Shown: positions 1 to 7,854 of the stretch, piece by piece | Position numbering within the stretch: position 1 is the first letter of the stretch | Layout: each line of letters opens with the position of its first letter | Assembly (NCBI RefSeq): GCF_012275445.1 | Contig: NZ_JAAZQK010000012.1 | Location: forward strand, 124,001-188,000 | DNA length: 64,000 nt | Direction: 5' to 3' | DNA from: Rhizobacter sp. SG703 | Lineage (GTDB): Bacteria > Pseudomonadota > Gammaproteobacteria > Burkholderiales > Burkholderiaceae_C | Notes under the pieces: model-generated | Database searches by the model: none | What the model was told of the DNA's origin: nothing | The model's input: only the letters and a program-made list of their open reading frames with translations | Translations under genes and position numbers: made by a program

Positions 1-1
1 C

Positions 2-220
2 CGCTCGCCGCAGGGCCAGCGCCTGCTGAACAACCTGATCCAGTTCGATGCCGCCGCCAACCCCGGCAACTCCGGCGGCCCGCTGGTGACGATGGACGGA
101 TCGGTGGTCGGCATCGTCACCGCGATCCTGAACCCGACCGAGCACCGCACCTTCATCGGCATCGGCTTCGCGGTGCCGATCGACAGCGCGGCGAACGCGG
201 CCGGCATGCCGCCGTTCTGA
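2..220 (+). CDS. Trypsin-like serine protease, C-terminal end (partial)
   Basis: The frame open from the window edge encodes 72 residues ending in TGA. It holds the motif GNSGGPL around residues 28-34, the signature of the catalytic serine in S1/HtrA (DegP-like) proteases, followed by the usual GIGFAVPID strand near the end of the protease domain. It stops directly after that domain, so no PDZ domain follows, unlike DegP or DegS. The catalytic His and Asp would lie before the window. It ends 32 bp ahead of the moxR-like gene on the same strand and could be the first gene of that transcript. The HtrA-like assignment is firm at superfamily level; substrate and location cannot be told. Confidence 0.8.
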   Translation, partial: RSPQGQRLLNNLIQFDAAANPGNSGGPLVTMDGSVVGIVTAILNPTEHRTFIGIGFAVPIDSAANAAGMPPF

Positions 221-252
221 CACCTCTGCCATTCCCCTTCACCGGAGCCTTC

Positions 253-1260
253 ATGGACCAGCCCGACAGCACCAGCACCGCCACGCTGATGGAGCGGCTG
301 CTGTACGAGATCAAGCGCGTCGTCGTCGGGCAGGACAAGTTCCTCGAGCGCGTGATGGTCGCGATGCTGGCGCAGGGCCACCTGCTCGTCGAAGGCGTGC
401 CGGGCCTCGCGAAGACGATCACCGTCAAGACGCTCGCGACCACGCTGCGCGGCAGCTTCAAGCGCATCCAGTTCACGCCCGACCTGGTGCCGGCCGACCT
501 GGTGGGCACGCGCATCTACAACCAGAAGACCGGCGAGTTCGCGACCTCGCTCGGCCCGGTGTTCGCGAACCTGCTGCTGGCCGACGAGATCAACCGCGCG
601 CCGGCCAAGGTGCAGAGCGCGCTGCTGGAAGTGATGCAGGAACGCCAGGTGACGATCGCCGGCGAGACGCACAAGGTGCCGTCGCCCTTCCTGGTGATGG
701 CGACGCAGAACCCGATCGAGACCGAAGGCACCTACCCGCTGCCGGAGGCGCAGGTCGACCGCTTCATGATGAAGGTGCTGGTCGGCTATCCGAGCGAGGA
801 AGAAGAGTTCGTGATCGTCGAGCGCGTCACCGGCGACCCGGTGCAGGTGAGCCCGGTCGCGAGCACCGAGCAGCTGGCCGAGCTGCAGCACCGCTGCCGC
901 AGCGTGTACGTCGACCCGGCGCTGATGCAGTACGCGGTGCGGCTGGTCAGCGCGACCCGCACCCCGGCGCGCTACGGCCTGCCGGAGCTCGGCAAGTTCA
1001 TCAGCTTCGGCGCCAGCCCGCGCGCGACCATCGGCCTGATCGAAGGCGCGCGTGCGATGGCGTTGCTGCGAGGGCGCAGCTATGCGCTGCCCGACGACGT
1101 GCTCGACCTGGTGCCCGACGTGCTGCGCCACCGCCTGGTGCTGAGCTACGAGGCGCTGGCCGACGGGCTGAGCGCCGACCAGATCGTCCACAAGATCGTG
1201 CAGAAGGTGCCCAAGCCCGACAAGCCGATGGCGCACCGCGCGGAAGAAGCGGGGCGCTGA
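253..1260 (+). CDS. MoxR-family AAA+ ATPase
   Basis: 335 residues, the normal size for MoxR. Walker A is GVPGLAKT at 48-55, Walker B LLLADEIN at 107-114, and a sensor-1 stretch MATQNP at 149-154; the C-terminal helical lid follows. MoxR ATPases act as chaperone-like factors that work with von Willebrand A proteins, and the next two genes are a DUF58 and a VWA gene, the classic partners. The stop overlaps the start of the DUF58 gene as ATGA, so the three are translationally coupled. The ATG at 253 is preceded by a GGAG ribosome site about 6 bases upstream. The target complex is unknown. Confidence 0.93.
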   Translation: MDQPDSTSTATLMERLLYEIKRVVVGQDKFLERVMVAMLAQGHLLVEGVPGLAKTITVKTLATTLRGSFKRIQFTPDLVPADLVGTRIYNQKTGEFATSLGPVFANLLLADEINRAPAKVQSALLEVMQERQVTIAGETHKVPSPFLVMATQNPIETEGTYPLPEAQVDRFMMKVLVGYPSEEEEFVIVERVTGDPVQVSPVASTEQLAELQHRCRSVYVDPALMQYAVRLVSATRTPARYGLPELGKFISFGASPRATIGLIEGARAMALLRGRSYALPDDVLDLVPDVLRHRLVLSYEALADGLSADQIVHKIVQKVPKPDKPMAHRAEEAGR

Positions 1261-2237
1261 TGAACGGGACTGACCAGGTCGAGGCGGCGACCGCTGCGAC
1301 GGCCGACGCGGTGCTGCGCCGGCTGGAGTGGACCGTGATCCGCCGGCTCGACGGCCTGCTGCAGGGCGACTACCGCACGCTGTGGCGCGGCACCGGGCTC
1401 GACCTGGCCGACCTGCGCGAGTACCAGCACCACGACGACGTGCGCCACATCGACTGGAATGTCACCGCGCGGCTGCAGGTGCCGCATGTGCGCGAGTTCA
1501 CCGAAGACCGCGAGATGAGCGCCTGGTTCCTGCTGGACCTGAGCGGCAGCATCGATTTCGGCGCACAGCGCAGCAAGCGCAGCGTGTCGGCCGAGTTCGT
1601 CACCGTGCTGGCGCGGCTGCTGACGCGCAACGGCAACCGGGTCGGTGCGGTGTTCTACGGCAGCGAGGTCGATGCGGTGCTGCCGCCGCGCACCGGCCGC
1701 GGCCATGTGCTGAACCTGCTGCAGCGGCTGCGCGCGCATGCGGCGCCGCAGGCCGCCGCGCAGGCCGAGACGCGGCTCGGCGACCTGCTGCAGCGCGCCG
1801 CGACGATGATCCCGCGGCGCTCGATGGTGTTCGTCGTCTCCGACTTCATCAGCGCACCCGGCTGGGCCGACGCGATGGCGCGCCTCGCGCAGCGCCACGA
1901 GGTGCTCGCGGTGCGGCTGTACGACGAGATGGAGCTCGACCTGCCCGACCTGGGCCTGGTCACGCTGCAGGATGCCGAGACCGGCGAGCAGTTGCTGGTC
2001 GACACCCACGACCCGGGCTTCCGCGAGCGCTTCGCGCGCATCGCCGAGGCGCGCGAGGACGAACTGCACGCCGCCTTCGCGCGCGCCGGCGTCGACACGC
2101 TGGAGCTGACCACCGGCGACGACCTGGGCGAGGCGCTGCTGCGCTTCGTCGAGCTGCGCCGGCAGCGCGCACGGGCGTCGCACGGCGGCGGCATGGCGAC
2201 GCACCTGCGCCCGCTGGGCGCGAGGAGTGCGGCATGA
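1260..2237 (+). CDS. DUF58 domain-containing protein
   Basis: 325 residues. Residues 48-70 carry the DUF58 hallmark: LREYQ, then a D-V-R-x-I-D-W core and an arginine-rich continuation. It is followed by a VWA-like beta strand with DLSGS at 93-97, a partial MIDAS motif, so a metal-binding VWA-like fold is likely. Members of this family are cytosolic or membrane-associated partners of MoxR ATPases; no membrane segment is visible here. The gene overlaps both neighbours by ATGA, which makes a MoxR-DUF58-VWA unit. The molecular role of DUF58 is not established. Confidence 0.9.
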   Translation: MNGTDQVEAATAATADAVLRRLEWTVIRRLDGLLQGDYRTLWRGTGLDLADLREYQHHDDVRHIDWNVTARLQVPHVREFTEDREMSAWFLLDLSGSIDFGAQRSKRSVSAEFVTVLARLLTRNGNRVGAVFYGSEVDAVLPPRTGRGHVLNLLQRLRAHAAPQAAAQAETRLGDLLQRAATMIPRRSMVFVVSDFISAPGWADAMARLAQRHEVLAVRLYDEMELDLPDLGLVTLQDAETGEQLLVDTHDPGFRERFARIAEAREDELHAAFARAGVDTLELTTGDDLGEALLRFVELRRQRARASHGGGMATHLRPLGARSAA

Positions 2238-3262
2238 CCTTCGTGTGGCCTCACCTGCTGTGGATGCTGCTGGCCGTTCCGCTGCTGGTGGTGCTGTACT
2301 TGTGGCTGCTGCACAAGCGCAAGAGATCGACGCTGCGCTTCGCGAGCCTGGCGGTCGTGAAGCAGGCGCAGGGCGGCGGCCCCGGCTGGCGCCGCCACGT
2401 GCCGTCGGCGCTGCTGCTGGTGGCGCTCGGCTCGCTGCTGATCGCGACCGCGCGGCCGATGGCGGTGGTGACGCTGCCGCTGCAGCAGGAGACCATCATC
2501 CTCGCGATGGATGTGTCCGGCAGCATGCGGGCCACCGACGTGCAGCCCGATCGCCTGACCGCCGCGCAGGAGGCCGCCAAGTCGTTCCTGATCGACCTGC
2601 CGCGCAGCGTGCGCGTCGGCGTGGTGTCGTTCGCCGGCACCGCCGCGGTGGTGCAGCCGCCGACGCAGAGCCGCGACGACGTGGTCGCCGCCATCGACCG
2701 CTTCCAGCTGCAGCGCGGCACCGCGATCGGCAGCGGCATCGTGCTGTCGCTCGCGACCATCTTTCCGGAGGCCGGCATCGACCTGTCGCAGATCACCGGC
2801 CAGCGCAACATGCCGCTCGGCCCGGGCGACAAACCGAAGCAGGATTTCGTGCCGGTCGCGCCAGGGTCGTACGCGTCGGCCGCGGTGATCCTGCTGACCG
2901 ACGGCCAGCGCACCACCGGGCCCGACCCGCTGGACGCCGCGAAGATGGCGGCCGACCGCGGCGTGAAGGTGTATTCGGTCGGCATCGGCACCAAGGAGGG
3001 CGAGACGATCGGCTTCGAAGGCTGGTCGATGCGGGTGCGGCTGGACGAGGAGACGCTGAAGAACATCGCCAACCTGACGCGCGCCGAGTACTTCTACGCC
3101 GGCACCGCCGTCGACCTCAAGAAGGTCTACCAGAGCCTCAGCTCGCGGTTGATGGTCGAGAAGAAGGAGACCGAGGTCAGCAGCCTGTTCGCGGCGCTCG
3201 GCGCGCTGCTGGTGCTGGTGGCGGCGACGCTGTCGGTGTGGTGGTTCGGGCGGGTGATGTGA
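2234..3262 (+). CDS. Membrane-anchored VWA domain protein (BatA-like)
   Basis: 342 residues from the ATG at 2234, which overlaps the DUF58 stop; the frame is open further upstream but that part lies inside the DUF58 gene. A membrane helix spans about 8-26, a second about 59-78, then a VWA domain with a full MIDAS start DVSGSM at 93-98 and LLTDGQRT further on, and a last helix at about 316-338. This topology (two N-terminal helices, periplasmic VWA, C-terminal helix) is that of BatA-type proteins of the Bat/aerotolerance operon. BatB, BatC and BatD are not found downstream; the next sequence is an extragenic repeat, so the operon is a short version. Confidence 0.88.
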   Translation: MTFVWPHLLWMLLAVPLLVVLYLWLLHKRKRSTLRFASLAVVKQAQGGGPGWRRHVPSALLLVALGSLLIATARPMAVVTLPLQQETIILAMDVSGSMRATDVQPDRLTAAQEAAKSFLIDLPRSVRVGVVSFAGTAAVVQPPTQSRDDVVAAIDRFQLQRGTAIGSGIVLSLATIFPEAGIDLSQITGQRNMPLGPGDKPKQDFVPVAPGSYASAAVILLTDGQRTTGPDPLDAAKMAADRGVKVYSVGIGTKEGETIGFEGWSMRVRLDEETLKNIANLTRAEYFYAGTAVDLKKVYQSLSSRLMVEKKETEVSSLFAALGALLVLVAATLSVWWFGRVM

Positions 3263-3277
3263 TCACGCCGTGACAGG

Positions 3278-3396
3278 GCAACTCCGTTCGCCCTGAGCCT
3301 GTCGAAGGGTCCGTGCCGGCAAGCCGTTCGGGCTGAGCCTGTCGAAGCCGGTGCGCTGCGCTGGCGTTTCGACAAGCTCAGCGCGAACGGAGTTGC
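3278..3396. repeat. Extragenic palindromic repeat, three units
   Basis: Three copies of a unit with the core GTTCGSSCTGAGCYTGTCGAA lie after the VWA gene. Unit 1 is 3278-3306, unit 2 is 3324-3347 in the same direction, and unit 3 is 3368-3396 inverted. Units 1 and 3 pair over 29 bases with two mismatches and would fold into one long hairpin. This is the kind of dispersed intergenic repeat common in Burkholderiales genomes, and here it could also end the MoxR-DUF58-VWA transcript. No coding frame is supported across it. Confidence 0.75.
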
Positions 3397-3444
3397 GCAG
3401 CAAGGCCGGACCGATCCAAGCTTTTCACGATGCGTGCCTCTGCA

Positions 3445-3755
3445 CTACTCACACGTCAAAAGGGAAAGGAACTCATCCAATTCAACGCGCAATTCTCCGC
3501 TTGGGCCTGATTGGAGGACATCCTCGATCAGCACCGACTTGCTCTCGAAGTCGAGCGTCACTTCGAAACGATTGAATTCAAATCGCTTGTGAACCTCGCC
3601 GGAATCATCCTTTGCTCACTGACCGCTTCGACAATGAGTCCTCGCACATATGGCATGGCCTTCTCGGAGAAGAATTGCTTAAGTAGAAGATTCACAGTCA
3701 GTTCTCCGGGCCCAATTTGCAATGCTTCAATGAGACAGCTTTGATGATCTGGATG
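3445..3755 (-). pseudogene. Degenerate small gene, two frames
   Basis: Reading the minus strand, one frame is open from 3755 to 3561 and contains LTVNLLLKQFFSEKAMPYVR. A second is open from 3615 to the stop at 3445 and contains GEVHKRFEFNRFEVTLDFES with an acidic, leucine-rich tail. The two look like halves of one acidic protein joined by a frameshift between about 3561 and 3615. Neither half has a convincing start codon with a ribosome site. Base composition is clearly lower in GC than in the flanking chromosome. I do not recognise the family; small acidic proteins of this sort occur as immunity proteins, but that is only a guess. Confidence 0.35.
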
Positions 3756-4096
3756 TCACCAGATATCGGGCGACAACTATCTTCAGCTTTTGAAGCTTCG
3801 AACACTTGCCTTCGTATTTCTCAAGCTCTTCTCTATCCAGCAGAACTTCGCCCTCCCTACCAGTCACAACTTCTATTTTCGGAGACCAGGACGGCATAGA
3901 TGTCCCCGGCTTGCTCAGGCATCCAGTTGAGGATATAGGCGCCAGCAACGTTCACGTTCGCAGAGTCAAGAGCGTTCGCCAATCGGCCATAGCTGCCGTC
4001 CTGCAATGCGAGATCCGAACGGACCAACGCCTTGCAAATCTGCTGTTCAGCACGACTACCGGTCGGTTTTATTTGAGAAATCCTGGGGAGGTGCAT
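3727..4096 (-). pseudogene. Hypothetical small gene, probably frameshifted
   Basis: The minus-strand frame starting at 4096 reads 79 residues with GAYILNWMPEQAGDIYAVLV before a stop at 3857. A different frame takes over near 3900 and reads on to 3727 through GEVLLDREELEKYEGKCSKL. The pattern suggests one gene of about 120 residues with a frameshift between 3880 and 3905. The start is only 9 bp after the stop of the DUF2283 gene, which suggests an old operon. Composition matches the other small genes of this accessory patch. No family is recognised. It could instead be two unrelated frames. Confidence 0.3.
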
Positions 4097-4105
4097 CCTT
4101 TGCGG

Positions 4106-4312
4106 CTAGACCAGTATCTCAATGCCGATTAGCTGCCCATCCACATCGAGATCAAGGTATATGTCGGCTCCAACATAGGGAAGCAAATCCGACAATCGGA
4201 CTTGCTTGGCAGCAGCCTTCTTCGTCCCCACGCCCGGATGTCCAGGCAAGATAAGGTAGGCCATATCCTGATCGTCGTCACTGACGCGAAGTGCGATTTT
4301 CTGCTGAGTCAT
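4106..4312 (-). CDS. DUF2283 family small protein
   Basis: 68 residues from the ATG at 4312. The C-terminal half has the DUF2283 pattern of alternating hydrophobic strands ending in DIYLDLDVDGQLIGIEIL, where a strand with an acidic D-D-G turn precedes GIEIL. The function of the family is unknown. A longer frame runs upstream to 4483, but that part lies inside the IS end and is not believed. The start codon sits only about 13 bp from the terminal repeat of the IS5-family element, so the native promoter has probably been displaced and any expression may come from the insertion. Confidence 0.6.
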   Translation of the reverse strand: MTQQKIALRVSDDDQDMAYLILPGHPGVGTKKAAAKQVRLSDLLPYVGADIYLDLDVDGQLIGIEILV

Positions 4313-4324
4313 TTGGATATCTCT

Positions 4325-5521
4325 TAAGGATTCGCTGATCAATGGCTGATTTCGACCAAGTCGATGATCAGCAATTGGATAACCACGGGGCGCGTCGCGC
4401 TGGAAGGCCGCGACAGACCTGCAGAAGGCGGTTCGAGGCCTCTTTCGAAGCCGCTGCTCGCGCTCAAGACGCATCTCGGGCATCGAGGTCCAGCAATCGC
4501 TGCTTGGCCAAGACGATGTTGGCCAGTCCGAACAGGCTGAACAGCTGCGCCTCGTTCTTGGCCAAGCCCTTGTAGCGAACCTTCTTGTGCCGGAACAGGT
4601 TCTTGATCACGTGGAACGGATGCTCGACCTTCGCCCGCACGCTCGCCTTGATCCGTTCGACTTCGTTGAGCATGCGCGCCCACTCGTGCGTGAGGTCCAG
4701 TTTGCGGCGCTTGCCCGGCTGCATCGCCACGTGCCAGTGCGGCCCCTTGGCCTCGGCCTGGACCCCGCGGTAGCCAGCATCACCGAATGCGTCGACCTCC
4801 TGCCCGTGCAGCAGCGCGCCGGCCTGCGTCACGTCGTTGACGTTGGCTGCCGTTCCCACCATCGAGTGCACCAGCCCCGAGTCGGCGTCCACGCCGATGT
4901 GCGCCTTCATTCCGAAGTGCCACTGGTTGCCCTTCTTCGTCTGGTGCATGTCCGCATCGCGCGCCTTGTCCTCGTTCTTGGTCGAACTCGGCGCAGCGAT
5001 GATCGTCGCGTCCACGATCGTGCCCGCGCGCATCAGCAGGCCCTTCTCGCCCAGGTGCGCGTTGATCTCGTCGAACAGCGCCTTCGTCAGGTTGTTGTCG
5101 TTGAGCAGCCGCCTGAACTTCAGCAACGTCGTGGCGTCCGGCACCGACTCGCGCGACAGGTCGATCCCCACGAAGTCCCGCAGCGCCTGGCTGTCGTACA
5201 GCGCATCTTCCAGCGCTTCGTCCGCCAGCCCGTACCACTGCTGCAGGCAATACATCCGCAGCATCTTGGCCAGCCCCGTGGGCTGTCGCCCGACCCGCCC
5301 GCTCGTCGGGTACAGCGGCTCGACCACCGCCATCAGCCTCGCCCACGGCACGATCCGCTCCATCTCGCCCAGGAACTTCTCGCGCCGCGTCTGTTTCTTC
5401 TTCATCGCGTGTTCGGCGCTCGCAAAGCTGCGTTGGCTCATCGTTCTCTGCCCTTCAGTTCGATGCCTTCAAGCTTGCACGCGGCGTGCCGGGTGGCGGG
5501 AAATTGATCAGCATTTCCCTA
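4325..5521 (-). mobile_element. IS5-family insertion sequence, about 1.2 kb
   Basis: The transposase gene at 4464-5441 is bracketed by imperfect terminal inverted repeats: 4325-4343 and, inverted, 5503-5521. They match at 15 of 19 positions with an unbroken 10-base core GCTGATCAAT. Total length of about 1.2 kb is normal for this family. I cannot see a matching target duplication at the two ends, so the exact borders may be off by a few bases or one end may have decayed. The element sits between two accessory genes on the minus strand, probably splitting an older gene cluster. Confidence 0.75.
4464..5441 (-). CDS. IS5-family transposase
   Basis: 325 residues, full length for IS5-type transposases. 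The N-terminal domain includes GLAKMLRMYCLQQWYGLAD, the typical DUF772 region, and is followed by the DDE catalytic core. That core contains the strand TIVDATIIAAPSSTKN with the first Asp, the strand VDAFGDAGYRG with the second, and a final helix VEHPFHVIKNLFRHKKVRY with the Glu. No internal stop is seen, so the enzyme may be active. It cuts and joins the terminal repeats at 4325-4343 and 5503-5521. The 3' end reaches to about 120 bp from the left repeat, a usual spacing. Confidence 0.93.
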   Translation of the reverse strand: MSQRSFASAEHAMKKKQTRREKFLGEMERIVPWARLMAVVEPLYPTSGRVGRQPTGLAKMLRMYCLQQWYGLADEALEDALYDSQALRDFVGIDLSRESVPDATTLLKFRRLLNDNNLTKALFDEINAHLGEKGLLMRAGTIVDATIIAAPSSTKNEDKARDADMHQTKKGNQWHFGMKAHIGVDADSGLVHSMVGTAANVNDVTQAGALLHGQEVDAFGDAGYRGVQAEAKGPHWHVAMQPGKRRKLDLTHEWARMLNEVERIKASVRAKVEHPFHVIKNLFRHKKVRYKGLAKNEAQLFSLFGLANIVLAKQRLLDLDARDAS

Positions 5522-5535
5522 GGCACCCTTCGAAT

Positions 5536-6036
5536 TCAACTGTCGGCGACGATGATGAATTCGAGTTCCACCCCAACCAGAGCGCCATCTACAGCACGAA
5601 GCTCGTAAACGGGATACGAACCATCGCCATAACCCGGCCGAACAACACACATGGCGGCGGAACCAGGCAAGTAAATCCATGACACGGGAGTCGTTGTGTT
5701 CAGTAGGTCGTAGTACTGACTCATTCCATCGTCGCCGAGAGAATCAAAGGCTGCCTCTATCACATCCCGGTCGCAAATCCCAATTTGAGCAAAATCCACT
5801 TGAATGTTGCCCAGTTTGGCACCACGGCTGAATTGATCAGTCTCAGCAACCAATGCTCTCAGAGCAGCCACATGCCTGTGCCCTTCGGGAAATGCATACT
5901 CAACGCTGACAGCATATTTCCCGGGTCCCGTATCAACAAGGATGGGCTCATCATAAAAATAGCTTGTATCGGACAACGATATTGTCTGCCTCACCTCAAT
6001 GTGACCAACATTTTCAAAGTTTTTTTCACTCATCAC
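5536..6036 (-). CDS. DUF4241-like hypothetical protein
   Basis: 166 residues starting MMSEKNFENV; the second Met is an equally good start. The middle has a G-P-G-K-Y strand and the C-terminus has PGYGDGSYPVYELRAVDG followed by a hydrophobic strand ending in VELEFI. This resembles the conserved end of DUF4241 proteins (G-[YF]-G-D-G-x-Y-P-V-Y), whose function is not established. No signal peptide or membrane segment. The stop lies about 15 bp outside the IS right end, so the insertion landed just behind this gene. Lower GC than the neighbours suggests acquired DNA. The family match is moderate only. Confidence 0.5.
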   Translation of the reverse strand: MMSEKNFENVGHIEVRQTISLSDTSYFYDEPILVDTGPGKYAVSVEYAFPEGHRHVAALRALVAETDQFSRGAKLGNIQVDFAQIGICDRDVIEAAFDSLGDDGMSQYYDLLNTTTPVSWIYLPGSAAMCVVRPGYGDGSYPVYELRAVDGALVGVELEFIIVADS

Positions 6037-6519
6037 TTACGTGCCTCATGGTCGGTAGATGTACTGTTGAAATGCTTGAAAATAGTTGGGCCTTTTGGGT
6101 GACAGAGGTGAAAGGTATGGCTACCGCGCGTCAGGCAGCCGGATTGGCCAAGGCACGGAACGGCTGACCACTGCGCGCAGGCACGTCCGCAGACGTCGAC
6201 AGCACAGGCGCAAACCGCAAATGAATCTTCATCAACTCCTCCCTCTTCCAGACCTTCGTGGCGGCTTGTCTGAAGACAATGTGGCCTTCACCGCTCATCG
6301 CGCCGCGCGTGTCTGCGACCACACCGGACACAGGCAGCGTAACTTGGCCGACGACTCAATTCAATGCGAGACAGGGATTCGTCGTATGGCCACGACGTCA
6401 CTATTCGGTAGGATTGACAAGGCATAGCGGCGCAGGGTTTCGCGAGAGGCTGCATTGTGGCCACCTTGAATCGCCTCAGCCATACAACTTTCGAATAGCT
6501 CAATCTGGAAAAGAGATAG
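6037..6519. other. 480-bp stretch without a confident gene
   Basis: Between the DUF4241-like gene and the histidine kinase gene no frame has convincing coding features. A 33-codon frame on the minus strand (6232 to 6131) begins behind a purine-rich GGGAGGAG stretch, which could be a ribosome site, but its product matches nothing I know. The plus-strand frames are short and overlapping. Composition moves from the AT-richer accessory patch back to the GC-rich chromosome near 6520, so this is probably the decayed right border of the accessory patch. Confidence 0.4.
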
Positions 6520-7854
6520 TCAGTGCGAGAGCAACGCCGCGGCGTCCGGCATGAACTGCACCGTCGCGCGCAATCCACCCAGCGGCGACTCGCCGAGCGT
6601 GACGTGCGCCCCATGCTGCTGCGCGACACCGCGCACGATCGCGAGCCCGAGCCCGGTGCCCGATTCCTCGTGCTCGGCACGCCGGTAGAAGCGGTCGAAC
6701 ACCCGCTCGCGTTCATCGGCCGGGATGCCAGGGCCGGCGTCGTCGACCTGCAGGATCGCAGCGCCCTCCTCCCGCGCCACGCGCAGCTCGACGCGCGAGC
6801 CGGGCGGCGAATAGCGCACCGCGTTGTCCGCCAGGTTGCGCACCAGCACCGACAGCGCACCGCGCTCGCCCTGCACCGTCACCGGCTCGTCGGCGAACAG
6901 CGCGAACTCGGTGCCGCGCGACAGCGCGAACGGCGCGGTGTCGGCCAGCACCTGCCGCACCACCTCGGCCAGGTCCAGCGGCTCGGTGGCCGCCGGCGCC
7001 GCGCCCGGCTCGGTGCGCGCCAGCATCAGCAGCTGCTCGACCAGCCGCGCCGAGCGGTCGATGCCATGGCCCAGCGCGTCGATCGCCTGCCGGCGCTGTG
7101 CGTCGTCGGGTGCGCGCTTCAGCAGTTCCAGCTGCAGCTTCAGCGCCGTCAGCGGCGAGCGCAGCTCGTGCGCCGCGTCCGATACGAAGGCGCGCTGCGT
7201 GTCCAGCGACTGGCCCAGCCGCTGCAGCAACCCGTTCAACGCGCCGACCAGCGGCGCCACCTCGTCCGGCAGCCCGTGCTGCGGCAGCGGCTCCAGCAGC
7301 TGTTCGCCGCGTTCGCGCAGCTGCGCCGCCACGCGGCGCAACGGGCGCAGCGTGAGCGCGGCGATCCAGCCCATCGCCAGCGCCATCACCGGCGCCAGCA
7401 GCAGCAGCGGCGCCACGCTGCGCAGCGCCGCGCCGGCCGCCAGCCGCTTGCGGATCTGCGCCGGCTGCGCCACCTGGATCACGCGAGAACCGGTGGCCAC
7501 GCTGAAGGTGCGCCAGGCCGGCCCCGCGCCGTCGGCACCGGCCTGCACGGTGGCCAGCCCGAGCAGCACGCGCGTGGGCAGGTCGGGATGGTCGCGGGTC
7601 GCGTAGATGCGGCGGCCGTCGACGCTCCAGATCTGCACGACGAAATCGAACTGCTCGTCGGCCAGCGCATTCATCTGCTCCGGCGGGATCTCGCCCTGGT
7701 CGCGCAGCGACAGCGCCATCTGGCGCAGCTGGTAGTCGAACAGCGCCTCGGTCTCGCTGAGCACGCTGCGGTAGGTGATCGCGCCCATCACCGCGGCGGC
7801 CACCACCAGCATCGCGAGCAGCGCCAGCAGCAGGCGCAGGCGGATCGACTTCAA
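6520..7854 (-). CDS. Sensor histidine kinase (QseC/TctE-like)
   Basis: 444 residues. Membrane helix 1 is at about 6-28 and helix 2 at about 147-168, enclosing a periplasmic sensor region of about 120 residues. A HAMP-like linker follows, then HisKA with DAAHELRSPL (phospho-acceptor His229). The HATPase domain has the N box NLADNAVRYSP, the G1 box DAGPGIP and the G2 box GTGLGLAIV. The periplasmic part resembles the 2CSK-N sensor region of QseC/TctE-type kinases. It overlaps the response regulator gene by ATGA, so the two are one unit. The signal is unknown; the divergent gene for a TAXI-type binding protein is a possible target. Confidence 0.93.
   Translation of the reverse strand: MKSIRLRLLLALLAMLVVAAAVMGAITYRSVLSETEALFDYQLRQMALSLRDQGEIPPEQMNALADEQFDFVVQIWSVDGRRIYATRDHPDLPTRVLLGLATVQAGADGAGPAWRTFSVATGSRVIQVAQPAQIRKRLAAGAALRSVAPLLLLAPVMALAMGWIAALTLRPLRRVAAQLRERGEQLLEPLPQHGLPDEVAPLVGALNGLLQRLGQSLDTQRAFVSDAAHELRSPLTALKLQLELLKRAPDDAQRRQAIDALGHGIDRSARLVEQLLMLARTEPGAAPAATEPLDLAEVVRQVLADTAPFALSRGTEFALFADEPVTVQGERGALSVLVRNLADNAVRYSPPGSRVELRVAREEGAAILQVDDAGPGIPADERERVFDRFYRRAEHEESGTGLGLAIVRGVAQQHGAHVTLGESPLGGLRATVQFMPDAAALLSH

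Noticed and set aside
1328-2233. Upstream extension of the VWA gene
   Set aside because: Lies inside the DUF58 gene in another frame; the ATGA overlap at 2234 gives the right start.
4322-5524. Target-site duplication around the IS
   Set aside because: Bases outside the two terminal repeats do not match, so no duplication is claimed.
6131-6331. Minus-strand frame of 66 codons
   Set aside because: Product matches no family; only the last 33 codons have a ribosome-site-like stretch. Kept as a note in the region entry.
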